A stretch of DNA of 64,000 nucleotides, taken from NCBI RefSeq assembly GCF_024451105.1, contig NZ_JANGEY010000003.1:62001-126000 (forward strand). The letters are read 5' to 3'. Each line of letters starts with the position of its first letter. Position 1 is the first letter of the stretch. The DNA comes from Stutzerimonas stutzeri (lineage in GTDB: Bacteria > Pseudomonadota > Gammaproteobacteria > Pseudomonadales > Pseudomonadaceae). Position numbers and translations under genes: made by a program. The notes beneath the pieces are model-generated. The model made no database searches. It saw nothing but the letters and a program-made list of their open reading frames with translations, and was not told the origin of the DNA. Shown in pieces: positions 18,160 to 27,192 of the stretch.

Positions 18160-18175
18160 TCGTCCGAACGGATGA
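18160..18175. promoter_or_regulatory. Operator-like dyad 1 before YCF48 module 2
   Basis: TCGTCCG-AA-CGGATGA, one change from a perfect dyad, 122 bp before the gene start. Confidence 0.6.
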
Positions 18176-18187
18176 GCCAAGACCCCC

Positions 18188-18203
18188 TTGTCTGATCGGA
18201 CGA
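18188..18203. promoter_or_regulatory. Operator-like dyad 2 before YCF48 module 2
   Basis: TTGTCTG-AT-CGGACGA, centred 28 bp after the previous site and 100 bp before the gene. Two closely spaced sites could bind a regulator cooperatively. Confidence 0.55.
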
Positions 18204-18296
18204 TGTGGGCGCCCCTGCGCGCCGCCACAGTCTGGCCATCTCCCAGCGCCGCAGTCTGCCTTGGGCTGGCCGGGGCTGGGTCGACGAGGAGGAGTC

Positions 18297-19355
18297 ATGC
18301 AGCCAGTCACAACAATCAACAACGAATCGGCCTTGCGCGCGCTACCGCCTGCGGAGGTCGGCGCGCGGCAGGCCCCCGGCCGTTCGCGCATCTGGATCGG
18401 CCTCGGCATCGTCGGTCTGGTGGCCGCCGGTACGGTCGCTTCGTTCCTGCCCCGTCCCGCGCCGGCGTTCCCGCCCAGCGATGCCCGCCCGGAGCTGATG
18501 CTGATCAACGGCGCGGCGCAGGCCGCCGGCGCGCAGCTGGTCGCCGCCGGCGAGCTGGGCCACCTGTTCCACAGCCCGGGCGTCGGCCAGCCGTGGAGCG
18601 AGGCAACGGTCGCTCCCCAGCGCGGCTCGACCCTGACCCAGGTGTTGTTCGCCGATCCCTCGCTGGGCCTGGCGGTCGGCCATGACAACTGGATCCTGCG
18701 CAGCGAGGACGGCGGGCTGAGCTGGCAGGAGGCGCACTTCGACGGCGAAGCCGCCGAGGCGCTGATGGGCGTGTGGGGCACCCCCCGCGGGCCGCTGTTC
18801 GCCGTCGGTAGCTTCGGCCGCCTGCTGGTCTCGGACGATCGCGGCAGGACCTGGCAGCCGCGCGACACCGGCCTCGGCGACCGCCACTTCTACGGTATCG
18901 CCGGCGCCGGCGGCCAGCACCTGATGCTGGTCGGCGAGAGCGGCCTGGTCGCGCGCTCGACCGATGGCGGGCAGCGCTGGGAGCGCCTGCCGGACTTCTA
19001 CAACGGCAGCTTCTTCGGCCTGCTCGCCCTGTCGGCCAGCGACTGGCTGGTCTACGGCATGCGCGGCAAGGTGTTCCGCACCGCCGACTTTGGCGCGAGC
19101 TGGCAGGAGATCGACGCCGATACCGGTCTTTCGCTCTACGGCGGCACCCGTACCGGCGACGGCCGGGTGGTGCTGGTCGGCGAGGGCGGCGTGGTCACCC
19201 AGTCCGCCGACGGCGGGCGGACCTTCAGGCGCCTCAACGACGGCGGCGCCGGCAGCCTGTCCGGCGTCGCCGAGCTGGCCGATGGCCGGCTGATCTTCAC
19301 CGGGCAGGCCGGCATCGCCGTGGCCGGCGCACCGGCCCAATCCCCGACCCCCTGA
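18297..19355 (+). CDS. YCF48/BNR-repeat protein, membrane-anchored, module 2
   Basis: A 352-residue paralogue of the module 1 protein. A cytoplasmic stretch of about 30 residues precedes one membrane helix (IWIGLGIVGLVAAGTVASFL, about 32-51), then a beta-propeller with Asp-box units SEDGGLSW, SDDRGRTW, STDGGQRW and SADGGRTF. Shared blocks with module 1 include LVYGMRGKVFRTADFGASW and LPDFYNGSFFG. The ATG follows GAGGAGGAG. Three candidate operators stand upstream, the densest cluster in the window. The MMPL partner starts 17 bp downstream. Confidence 0.8.
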   Translation: MQPVTTINNESALRALPPAEVGARQAPGRSRIWIGLGIVGLVAAGTVASFLPRPAPAFPPSDARPELMLINGAAQAAGAQLVAAGELGHLFHSPGVGQPWSEATVAPQRGSTLTQVLFADPSLGLAVGHDNWILRSEDGGLSWQEAHFDGEAAEALMGVWGTPRGPLFAVGSFGRLLVSDDRGRTWQPRDTGLGDRHFYGIAGAGGQHLMLVGESGLVARSTDGGQRWERLPDFYNGSFFGLLALSASDWLVYGMRGKVFRTADFGASWQEIDADTGLSLYGGTRTGDGRVVLVGEGGVVTQSADGGRTFRRLNDGGAGSLSGVAELADGRLIFTGQAGIAVAGAPAQSPTP

Positions 19356-19372
19356 CCCGAGCGGACTTTCCC

Positions 19373-21781
19373 ATGGACAACCACAAGAATGCCCAGTGGG
19401 TCGACCGCTGCGCCGACCTGCTCCTGGCCAACCGCCGCTGGCTGCTGGCCCTGTTCATCCTGCTGACCCTGGTGTTCGCCGCCACGGCCACGCGCATCCG
19501 GCTCGACCCCGGCTTCTACAAGATGATCCCGCTGCAGCATCCGTACATGCAGACCTTCACCGAGTACCAGAAGGCCTTCCCGGGAGCCAACCGCGTGCTG
19601 GTCAACCTGCGCTGGAAAGGCGAGGGCGACATCTACAACGTGCAGTTCCTCAAGGCCCTGCGCGAGGCGACCGACGAGGTGTTCTTCATTCCCGGCGTCG
19701 ACCGCACCCGGGTGTCCTCGCTGTTCACCCCCGACACCCGCTACATCGAGGTCACCGAACAGGGCTTCTACGGCGACGTGGTGGTGCCGGCGAAGTTCGG
19801 CGGCAGCGAAGAGGACCTGGCGACCGTGCGCCGCAACGTCGCGCGCGCCGGGGTGATCGGCCGCCTGGTGCAGGGCGACCTGCGCGGCGCGCTGATCCGC
19901 GCCGACCTGCAGGAAATCAACCCGGAAACCGGCGCCAAGGTCGACTACGTCGAGGTCGCCAGGGCGCTCGATGCGGTGCGCGCGAGGTTCGCCAGCGAAC
20001 GGATCGAGGTCGACATCATCGGCTTCCCGGTGCTGATCGGCGACGTCGTCAGCGGCCTGAACGGGGTGTTCGTGTTCTTCCTGCTGGCCTTCGTCATCAC
20101 CGCGGTGCTGCTGCTGGCCTACTGCCGCTCGCTGCGCATGACCCTGCTGGCCCTGGTGGTGGCGCTGCTGCCGGTGATCTGGCTGCTCGGCCTGCTGCCG
20201 CTGCTGGGCTACGGTATCGACCCGATGTCGATCCTGGTGCCGTTCCTGATCTTCTCCATCGGTGTGTCCCACGCGGTGCAGATGACCAACGCCTGGAAGC
20301 TGGAGGTGCTGGCCGGGGCCAGTTCGCTGGCCGCGGCGCACAGCTCGTTCCGCCGCCTGTTCGTGCCGGGCGCCCTGGCGCTGCTGGCCAACGCGCTGGG
20401 TTTCGCGGTGATCATGCGCATCCAGATCGACAGCGTGCGCGAGCTGGGCATCACCGCCTGCCTCGGCGTGCTGCTGATGATCGTCACCAACAAGATGATG
20501 CTGCCGATCCTGCTCTCCTCGATGCGCCTGGAGGACTCCGCGCGGCGCAGCGCCACGGCCGGCGGCCAGCGCCATCCGTTCTGGTGGACGCTGTCGGCGG
20601 TGACCAGACCCGGCATCGCCCTGCTGGTCGCCGTCGTCTGCCTGGGCCTGCTCGGCGCAGGCATCGCCGAATCGCGCAAGCTGGTGATCGGCGACATCGG
20701 CAGCGGCGCCCCGGAGTTCCGCGAGGACTCGCGCTACAACCGCGACAACGCCAGCATCGTCGGCAGCTACGCGATCGGCGTCGACGTGCTCAGCGTGGTG
20801 GTCGAGGCCAAGGGCTTCGAGGGCGACGCCTGCCTGCACTACTCGGTGATGAGCGCGGTCGACCGCTTCGCCACCTTCATGCGCGGCGTGCACGGCGTGC
20901 AGTCGGTGGTCAGCGTGCCGGACATGGCCAAGGTCGGCATCGCCGCCAACAACGAGGGCAACCCGCGCTGGGCGGCGCTGCCACGCAGCAGCCAAGCGCT
21001 GCAGCAGGGCGCCGAGGCCTACAACCCCGACCTGGGCATGAACACCCAGGGCTGCACGGCGATGCAGGTGCTGATCTACACCCGCGATCACGAGGGCGCG
21101 ACCCTCCATCACCTCACCGGCGAGATCAAGCGCTTCATCGCCGAGCAGCCGCAGACCGACGCGGCCGGCCGCGCCGTCGCGTTCCGCGTGGCCGACGCTT
21201 TCCGCCTGGCCGGCGGCAACGCCGGGGTGATGGCGGCGACCAACGAGGCGGTGGAGCAGGCCGAGGTGGAGATGCTGGTGGCCATCTTCGGCGCCATCAC
21301 CCTGATGTGCCTGCTGATGTTCCGCTCCTGGAAGGCGGTGCTGTGCATCATCGCGCCGCTGGCGGTGGTGTCGGTGCTGTGCAACGCGCTGATGGCCACG
21401 CTGGGCATCGGCCTCAAGGTCGCCACCCTGCCGGTGGTGGCCCTCGGCGTCGGGGTGGGCGTCGACTACGGCATCTACCTGTTCGAGCGGGTCAAGCACC
21501 AGATCGAGGCGGAGGGCCAGGACCTGCGCAGCGCCTTCTACGAGGCCATGCGCCAGCGCGGCACGGCGGCGATTTTCACCGCGGTGACCATGTCGGTCGG
21601 CGTCGCCACCTGGGCCTTCTCGCCGCTCAAGTTCCAGGCCGACATGGGCATCCTGCTGGCCTTCATGTTCCTGGTGAACGTGTTCGGCGCGGTGCTGCTG
21701 CTGCCGGCGCTGGCCTGCTGGCTGAACGTCGGCGGCGAGCGCCGCGCGAGCGGGTTGCCCGCGTCGCAACCTGCCGCCTGA
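19373..21781 (+). CDS. RND/MMPL-family transporter, module 2
   Basis: An 802-residue MMPL transporter of the same architecture as module 1: first helix about 24-42, a periplasmic loop, a helix bundle near 225-385, a second loop, and a second bundle near 610-770. GIDPMSILVPFLIFSIGVSH and GVGVGVDYGIYLFERVK mark the two cores. It follows its YCF48-like partner and precedes the DUF1302/DUF1329 pair, together a plausible trans-envelope transport set. Differences from module 1 are concentrated in the periplasmic loops, which would fit different substrates. Confidence 0.85.
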   Translation: MDNHKNAQWVDRCADLLLANRRWLLALFILLTLVFAATATRIRLDPGFYKMIPLQHPYMQTFTEYQKAFPGANRVLVNLRWKGEGDIYNVQFLKALREATDEVFFIPGVDRTRVSSLFTPDTRYIEVTEQGFYGDVVVPAKFGGSEEDLATVRRNVARAGVIGRLVQGDLRGALIRADLQEINPETGAKVDYVEVARALDAVRARFASERIEVDIIGFPVLIGDVVSGLNGVFVFFLLAFVITAVLLLAYCRSLRMTLLALVVALLPVIWLLGLLPLLGYGIDPMSILVPFLIFSIGVSHAVQMTNAWKLEVLAGASSLAAAHSSFRRLFVPGALALLANALGFAVIMRIQIDSVRELGITACLGVLLMIVTNKMMLPILLSSMRLEDSARRSATAGGQRHPFWWTLSAVTRPGIALLVAVVCLGLLGAGIAESRKLVIGDIGSGAPEFREDSRYNRDNASIVGSYAIGVDVLSVVVEAKGFEGDACLHYSVMSAVDRFATFMRGVHGVQSVVSVPDMAKVGIAANNEGNPRWAALPRSSQALQQGAEAYNPDLGMNTQGCTAMQVLIYTRDHEGATLHHLTGEIKRFIAEQPQTDAAGRAVAFRVADAFRLAGGNAGVMAATNEAVEQAEVEMLVAIFGAITLMCLLMFRSWKAVLCIIAPLAVVSVLCNALMATLGIGLKVATLPVVALGVGVGVDYGIYLFERVKHQIEAEGQDLRSAFYEAMRQRGTAAIFTAVTMSVGVATWAFSPLKFQADMGILLAFMFLVNVFGAVLLLPALACWLNVGGERRASGLPASQPAA

Positions 21782-21788
21782 TCGATAG

Positions 21789-21819
21789 CCGGGGGCTGTC
21801 CGTGACGGGCAGCCCCCGG
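21789..21819 (+). terminator. GC-rich hairpin after MMPL 2
   Basis: CCGGGGGCT pairs perfectly with AGCCCCCGG. No T-run follows, so it may be a weak terminator or an mRNA 3' end stabiliser. The rest of the 21782-22098 gap contains only the operator half-site below and the DUF1302 leader. Confidence 0.5.
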
Positions 21820-21918
21820 TAATTCCGCTGATTTCGAATGCGCGCCGGAGTGCCGCGCAGGGGCGTTCGCGCGCCCGCGAAAAGGGCTGGCCGGAAGCCG
21901 AAAAAGCGCCGATCCGCC

Positions 21919-21934
21919 TAGTCCGAACCAAGTA
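21919..21934. promoter_or_regulatory. Operator half-site before the DUF1302 gene
   Basis: TAGTCCG-AA-CCAAGTA has a perfect left half and a poor right half of the shared palindrome, 165 bp before the DUF1302 start. Confidence 0.4.
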
Positions 21935-22098
21935 TGTGAGCGCTTTTTTCGCGGGTAATCATGAACTCGCTCGACGATCAGCCTGCGGTTGTCGAGGCAG
22001 CAGCCAACTGCCGTGCGCCTTGCAAGTGACGGGTCTGCCGAGATTCAGGGGCGTATCAGGAAAACCATAACCAAGGTCCTCCGAGAGGAGCTGAACTG

Positions 22099-23676
22099 AT
22101 GAATTACAAATACAAGAAACGTGGCGTGTCCCGCCTGCCGCAGCATTTCAGACTCAGCCTGCTCGGCTGCGCCGTGAGCGTGCTGGCGCTGCCGACCGCG
22201 CAGGCCGGCTCCTTCGAGTTCGGCGACGGCATCGAAGTCGACTATCTGGCCACCTTCAACTACGGCCTGAACATGCGTGCCGAAAAACAGGCGCATGCGC
22301 TGCTGAACAACATCAACGGCGACGACGGCAACCGCAACTTCGATCGCGGCAGCTTCTTCAACAACCGCGTCAGCCTGCTCGCCGAGATGGACATCCACAA
22401 GGGCGACTACGGCCTGATGCTGCGCGGCTCGTCGTTCTACGACTTCGCCTACATGCGCGACAACGACAACCGCTCGGCCAACACCATCAACAAGCTCGGC
22501 GACACCGACGAGTTCAGCTCCGAGGCCGAGGACCGCGTCGGCACCCGCACCCGCCTGCTGGATGCCTACCTGTACGGCGGCACCACCGTCGGCGACAGCG
22601 GCTTCCTCGACGTGCGTGTCGGCAACCAGGTCGTCGCCTGGGGCGAGAGCCTGTTCATCTCCGGCATTTCCGGGGTGCAGGGGCCGGTCGATGCCACCAA
22701 GGCCAACATCCCCGGCACCGAGATCAAGGAAGTCCTCCTCCCCGAACTGCAGGCCTCCGCGCGCTTCTCGTTCAACGACTGGACCCTGCTCGGCTACTAC
22801 CAGTTCAAGAACCATCCCTACGAACTGTCGCCGGCCGGCGAGTACTTCTCCTACGCCGACATGATCGGTCCGGGTGGCCAGTACATCCGCTTCATGCCGG
22901 GCGACCTGGCGACCCTGCTGAATTTCGGGGCGGCCATTCCGCGTACCGCAAGCGACAACGCCCGCGACGGCGGCGAGTGGGGCATGGGCGTGCGCTACAA
23001 GCTCACCCCCTACACCGAGGTGGGCGCCTACCGCCTGCGCTACCACGAGCGCACGCCGAGCCTGCTGCTCAACATCGACCCCGTCACCTTCTTCCCGACC
23101 TCCTACACCCTCAAGTACTTCGAGGACGTCGACCTGACCGGCGCCAGCCTCTCCACCCGCGTCGGCGACTGGCAGGTGTCCGGCGAGGTCAGCTACAAGG
23201 ACGGCCTGTCGCTGCTGACCAGGAACGGCGTGTCGCGCGGCGAGGCGACCCAGGCGCAGGTGTCGCTGCTGAAGACCTGGGGCAAAAGCTGGATCGCGCC
23301 GCAGGCCTCGTTCGCCGGCGAATTCGGCGCGGTGCACATCAACGACGTCGACGACGGCGGCGTGAGCAACCTCGCCAACGACCGCAACGCCCAGTTCGGC
23401 CAGTTCATGGTCACCCTGACCTACCCGAACGTGTTCAACGGCTGGGATCTGGACGTGCCGTTCAGCTACGGCCACGCCTTCAACCAGTCCTCGGTGAGCA
23501 CCTTCGGCTTCGGTGGCGACGGCGACGCGCGCGCCAGCCTCGGCGCCAGGTTCAAGTACCTGAACAACCTCGAGATGGGCCTGACCTACAACGCCTACCT
23601 GGGCTCGGCCGACCCGCTCGAGCGTCCGCTGGCCGACAGGGACTTCGTGGCCTTCAACCTCAAGTACAACCTGTAA
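22099..23676 (+). CDS. DUF1302 outer-membrane beta-barrel protein (copy 1)
   Basis: A 525-residue protein with a signal peptide ending near PTAQA-GSF (about residue 35) and the DUF1302 pattern: GNRNFDRGSFFNNR, a long run of amphipathic beta-strands, VVAWGESLFISGISG and ending in FNLKYNL (aromatic/hydrophobic C-terminus typical of barrels). It is likely an outer-membrane porin for hydrophobic substrates. It is followed 17 bp later by DUF1329, its usual partner. Copy 2 at 62792 shares FFNNR-like, WGESLF and FSYADMIGPG blocks. Substrate inferred from the steroid context only. Confidence 0.8.
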   Translation: MNYKYKKRGVSRLPQHFRLSLLGCAVSVLALPTAQAGSFEFGDGIEVDYLATFNYGLNMRAEKQAHALLNNINGDDGNRNFDRGSFFNNRVSLLAEMDIHKGDYGLMLRGSSFYDFAYMRDNDNRSANTINKLGDTDEFSSEAEDRVGTRTRLLDAYLYGGTTVGDSGFLDVRVGNQVVAWGESLFISGISGVQGPVDATKANIPGTEIKEVLLPELQASARFSFNDWTLLGYYQFKNHPYELSPAGEYFSYADMIGPGGQYIRFMPGDLATLLNFGAAIPRTASDNARDGGEWGMGVRYKLTPYTEVGAYRLRYHERTPSLLLNIDPVTFFPTSYTLKYFEDVDLTGASLSTRVGDWQVSGEVSYKDGLSLLTRNGVSRGEATQAQVSLLKTWGKSWIAPQASFAGEFGAVHINDVDDGGVSNLANDRNAQFGQFMVTLTYPNVFNGWDLDVPFSYGHAFNQSSVSTFGFGGDGDARASLGARFKYLNNLEMGLTYNAYLGSADPLERPLADRDFVAFNLKYNL

Positions 23677-23693
23677 CAGCAGGAGACACAGCG

Positions 23694-25094
23694 ATGAAGA
23701 CGACTCTTTTCCGGGCCAGCCTGCTGAGTGCAGGCATCCTCTGCGCATTCAGCCAGACCGCCGCGGCCAAGGTTTCCCCCGAAGAGGCCGCGCGCCTGGG
23801 CAAGGACCTGACCTGCTCCGGCGCCGAGAAGGCCGGCAACGCCGACGGCAGCATTCCGGCGTTCTCCGGCAAGTGGCTGGGCGCCCCCGACCACATCAAG
23901 CACGAGGGGACCGGCAAGTTCTGGGAAAACCCCTACGCCAACGAAAAGCCGCTGTTCACCATCACCGCACAGAACATGGAGCAGCACGCCGACAAGCTCT
24001 CCGACGGCCTCAAGGCGCTGTTCAGGAAGTACCCGGAGACCTTCAAGATCCCGGTGTATACCAGCCACCGCGACTTCCGCTTCCCCGACTGGGTCTGCGA
24101 CGCCTTCAGGAAGAACGCCACCACCGCCGAACTGGTCGACGACGGCCTCGGCCTCAAGGCGGTGACCGGCTCCCAGCCGTTCCCGATCCCGCAGACCGGC
24201 CTCGAGCTGCTCTGGAACATCAACAACACCGGCCCGCAGCCGCACAAGACCGAGCTGACCACCCAGGACGTGGTGGTCTACCCGGATGGCAACCTGGCCT
24301 GGGGCAAGATGGAGAACAAGTTCCTCGGCGTGCGCTCCGAGCCGGGCGTGATGCGCGACACCACCGACTTCACCCCGCCCTACGGCGGCATCCAGTCGCT
24401 GACCATCCAGAAGACCCACCTGCCGCTGCGCGACAAGGGCACGGTGTATTCGACGCGGGAGACCTTCAACTACAAGACCCTGCCGCGCGACGTGTACATC
24501 TACAACCCGGGTACCCGCCGCGTGCGCCAGGCGCCGTCGTTCGGCTTCGACATGCCGCAGGGCGCCGGTGGCTTCCGCACCGTCGACGAACACCACATGT
24601 TCAACGGCTCGCCGGAGCGCTACGACTGGAAGATCGTCGGCAAACGCGAGATGTACATCCCCTGGAACGCCTTCAGCACCAACCAGGCCGAGGTGAAGAT
24701 CGCCGACCTGATCAAGCACAAGGGCCACGTCAACACCGAGCCCATGCGCTTCGAGCTGCAACGCGTCTGGGTGCTGGAAGCGACCCTCAAGCCCGGCTTC
24801 CGCCACCAGTACGCCAAGCGCGTGTTCTACATCCAGGAAGACACCTGGGGCGCGGCGCTGTCCGACCAGTACGACGGCCGCGGCCAGCTGTGGCGTACCG
24901 TGCTGGGCAACTGGATGTGGGCCTACGAGTCGCAGACGCCCTACTGGGGCATCGCCGCGCACCATGACCTGATCTCCGGCGCCTACCTGGTGGACAACAT
25001 CGCCAACGAGACCGGCGCGCCGATCCTGGAAACCAAGGAAAACTGGACGCCGGCCATGTTCAGCGCCGAAGCGGCGGCCCGCTGGGGGCGTTGA
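23694..25094 (+). CDS. DUF1329 envelope protein (copy 1)
   Basis: A 466-residue secreted protein (signal peptide ending near QTAAA-KVS). Typical DUF1329 features are the N-terminal AGNADGSIPAFSGKW block, RRVRQAPSFGFDMP and NGSPERYDWK. The fold is expected to resemble LolA/LolB-like lipid carriers, but that is inference. It is paired with the DUF1302 barrel upstream, and a terminator follows. A paralogue is at 61307 with the same motifs. Confidence 0.8.
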   Translation: MKTTLFRASLLSAGILCAFSQTAAAKVSPEEAARLGKDLTCSGAEKAGNADGSIPAFSGKWLGAPDHIKHEGTGKFWENPYANEKPLFTITAQNMEQHADKLSDGLKALFRKYPETFKIPVYTSHRDFRFPDWVCDAFRKNATTAELVDDGLGLKAVTGSQPFPIPQTGLELLWNINNTGPQPHKTELTTQDVVVYPDGNLAWGKMENKFLGVRSEPGVMRDTTDFTPPYGGIQSLTIQKTHLPLRDKGTVYSTRETFNYKTLPRDVYIYNPGTRRVRQAPSFGFDMPQGAGGFRTVDEHHMFNGSPERYDWKIVGKREMYIPWNAFSTNQAEVKIADLIKHKGHVNTEPMRFELQRVWVLEATLKPGFRHQYAKRVFYIQEDTWGAALSDQYDGRGQLWRTVLGNWMWAYESQTPYWGIAAHHDLISGAYLVDNIANETGAPILETKENWTPAMFSAEAAARWGR

Positions 25095-25125
25095 TCCGCT
25101 AGCAGCCCGCGCGCGAGAAAAAACG

Positions 25126-25160
25126 GCGCCCTCCCCACGCGAGTGGGGAGGGCGCTTTGT
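25126..25160 (+). terminator. Strong hairpin terminator after DUF1329
   Basis: GCGCCCTCCCCAC-GCGA-GTGGGGAGGGCGC is a perfect 13-bp stem followed by TTTGTGTT. It separates the steroid transport genes from the MerR-controlled operon. Confidence 0.8.
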
Positions 25161-25225
25161 GTTCTGGGTCGGGCTGCCGACTTCCTGCACGGCCTTCCGG
25201 CCGTCTGCCACCAGCTTCTGCGCGG

Positions 25226-25255
25226 TTGACTCTGCCCCTAGGGAGAGAGTTTAGA
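25226..25255 (+). promoter_or_regulatory. MerR-type promoter of the biosynthetic operon
   Basis: TTGACT (25226-25231), an 18-base spacer (19 if the -10 is read as TTAGAG), then TTTAG (from 25250). The spacer holds an approximate dyad, CTCTGCCC-CTA-GGGAGAGAG. A spacer longer than 17 with a centred dyad is the hallmark of promoters untwisted by MerR-family activators. The same sequence plan occurs at 40650. Confidence 0.75.
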
Positions 25256-25337
25256 GTGCGCGCGCCCTGGTTGGGGCAGGTCATTCACCGTGACGTAACT
25301 ATCGGGTTACGGCTATGGACAGACAAGGAGCAGGACT

Positions 25338-25907
25338 TTGAACAACCCCCTGGAACTGGAATCCGTCATCGCGAGCACGCGGGAGATCCTTGCCCAGTTG
25401 CTGGTTCTCGACATCGAGGATATCGAGGCCGACAGCAGCATCGTCGAGGATCTCTCCGCCGATTCCCTGGACATCGTCGATCTGAGCTTTCAGCTCGGCA
25501 GACGCTACGGCTGCGTCCTGCCCAAGACCAGCGTACTGGACCACGCCGCTGCGGTATGCGGCGATCTGCAGGCATTCGTCGACGCCGGCGGCCTGACCCC
25601 GGCCGGCAAGGCGCTGCTCGAGGGGAGCCTGAACGCCTATGCCGATGGCCAGTTGCGCCCGGGCATGAAGCCGGCCGATGTGTTCGCCGCCACGACGGTC
25701 CGCAACTGGGCTGCCCAGTGTCGCAACCTCTTCGATCACCTGCCGGAATCCTGCCCCCAGTGCGGCGGCAAGCATGCCAGCCTCAGCCCGCAGAACCTGG
25801 TGGTATGCAGCGCCTGCAGCGCACGCCTGAGTCCTGCCGACGGCGATCAGGTTTCCCGGCTGCTGGTCGAGAGATTCGTCGCGGCCAACCTGCAAGAACG
25901 CGTCTAG
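25338..25907 (+). CDS. Acyl carrier protein with C-terminal zinc ribbon
   Basis: A 189-residue carrier. The N-terminal 85 residues form an acyl carrier domain with the phosphopantetheine serine in ADSLDIVD (S43). After a linker of about 50 residues come four cysteines, C139-x2-C142 and C157-x2-C160, a zinc-ribbon pattern. Ordinary carriers are 75-90 residues. The start is TTG at 25338, supported by AAGGAG exactly 7 bp upstream, and there is no in-frame alternative with a ribosome site. It is the first gene of the MerR-controlled operon and most likely carries the growing chain for the downstream ketosynthases. The zinc ribbon could dock a partner enzyme; that is inference. Confidence 0.8.
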   Translation: MNNPLELESVIASTREILAQLLVLDIEDIEADSSIVEDLSADSLDIVDLSFQLGRRYGCVLPKTSVLDHAAAVCGDLQAFVDAGGLTPAGKALLEGSLNAYADGQLRPGMKPADVFAATTVRNWAAQCRNLFDHLPESCPQCGGKHASLSPQNLVVCSACSARLSPADGDQVSRLLVERFVAANLQERV

Positions 25908-25915
25908 GGGCCGCC

Positions 25916-27190
25916 ATGCGGGCGCGCGAAGTCTGCGTCACCGGCTACGGTCTGGTGGCTCCCACGGTGCTGGACGGCGACAGTCTGTTTCGGCGGATCT
26001 GCGAGAATCGCTCCTGCGTTCGCAGCCACCCATTGTTCGAGGAGCTCGGTTTTCCGAACACGGCGGCCGGCTATCTCGATGACGAGCAGTGGCTGCACAT
26101 GTTCGACGCCTATGACGGCGGTCCGGTCGTACCCCCGCGGCAGTGCGTGCTGGCGACCTATGTCGCCAGACAGGCCCTGGGCCACGCCGGGCTGACGGCG
26201 AATGCGTTCGGGGGGAGCCGCAGCGGCCTTTTCCTCGGCGCCAACAAGTACTGCGCCAACGTCCAGGATCTCGACCGCCTCGGCATGTGCCTGAACGATG
26301 ACAGCCTGGACCTCGACCGTCTCCTCGGGCAGCAGCCGGACACCGAGCCGGTGTTCTCGCGGCGGGTCGACCAGCAGACCTTCCAGCTGGCCGCAGAGCT
26401 GGGGATCAGCGACCACATCTCCACCCATTCCGACGCCTGCGCAGCCGGAACGGTGGCCATCGGCAGCGCCTATCGGGCGATCGAGCGTGGCGAGATCGAC
26501 CTTGCACTGTGCGGCGCCGTCGAGCTGATGGCCAACGAGCTGCCCTATTACATGTTCGGCAGCCTCGGCGCGCTGTGCCAGCAGAGCGAGCTGCCACCCG
26601 AGCGGCAGAGTCGACCGTTCATGCGCGACCGCAGCGGTTTCGTGCTCAGCGAGGGGGCTGCCTTTCTGGTCCTGGAGTCGCGCGAGCACGCCGAACGCCG
26701 CGGGGCGCACGTGCTCGGCCGGGTGCTGGGTTATGCCAACCACTGCGAGGCGGAGAAGATGACGGCCAGCAGCAAGGATGGCAGCAAGTACGCGCGCTGC
26801 ATGGAGGAGGCGATAGAGGATGCCGGTCTGCTGCCGCATGCCGTGCAGCACGTGAATACCCATGGCACCTCGACTCAGGTCAATGACAGCTGCGAGGCCC
26901 TGGCTCTCAAGCGGGTCTTTGGCGAGCAGCTGGATGCCATCACCCTCACCGCCAACAAGTCGGCCGTCGGCCACTCGCTGGCCGGCAGCGGCGCCATCGA
27001 GGCGGTGCTTTCGCTGATCAGCCTGCGCGATGGCGTGCTCCTGCCGACGCTGAACTACTGCCCGGATGGAGCCCAGTTTCCCGAGCTGAAATTCCTGACC
27101 GAGCCCAGGCGCCAGTCGGTGCATGTGGTGCTGTCCAACTCCTTCGGCTTCGGCGGCATCAACAGTTCCATCGTGCTGGGGAGGGCTTGA
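25916..27190 (+). CDS. Beta-ketoacyl synthase, catalytically intact (KS1)
   Basis: A 424-residue FabF-type condensing enzyme. All catalytic residues are in place: Cys in SDACAAG (C175), His in VNTHGTST (H316), Lys and His in NKSAVGH (K348, H353). The C-terminal SNSFGFGGINSS signature is intact. It would elongate an acyl chain on the carrier protein with malonyl-ACP. An unusual N-terminal insertion (about residues 45-75 and 120-155) sets it apart from housekeeping FabF. It lies 8 bp after the carrier gene and 2 bp before its degenerate partner KS2. Confidence 0.9.
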   Translation: MRAREVCVTGYGLVAPTVLDGDSLFRRICENRSCVRSHPLFEELGFPNTAAGYLDDEQWLHMFDAYDGGPVVPPRQCVLATYVARQALGHAGLTANAFGGSRSGLFLGANKYCANVQDLDRLGMCLNDDSLDLDRLLGQQPDTEPVFSRRVDQQTFQLAAELGISDHISTHSDACAAGTVAIGSAYRAIERGEIDLALCGAVELMANELPYYMFGSLGALCQQSELPPERQSRPFMRDRSGFVLSEGAAFLVLESREHAERRGAHVLGRVLGYANHCEAEKMTASSKDGSKYARCMEEAIEDAGLLPHAVQHVNTHGTSTQVNDSCEALALKRVFGEQLDAITLTANKSAVGHSLAGSGAIEAVLSLISLRDGVLLPTLNYCPDGAQFPELKFLTEPRRQSVHVVLSNSFGFGGINSSIVLGRA

Positions 27191-27192
27191 GC

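Noticed and set aside
19136-21931. 931-codon minus-strand frame opposite MMPL 2
   Set aside because: Antisense shadow of an evident membrane protein gene.
21961-22029. 22-codon frame between MMPL 2 and DUF1302
   Set aside because: No ribosome site and no conserved feature.
25157-25915. A longer start for KS1 that would extend it back across the carrier gene
   Set aside because: The ATG at 25916 with AGGGG upstream matches the ketosynthase N-terminus, and the upstream part overlaps the well-supported carrier protein.
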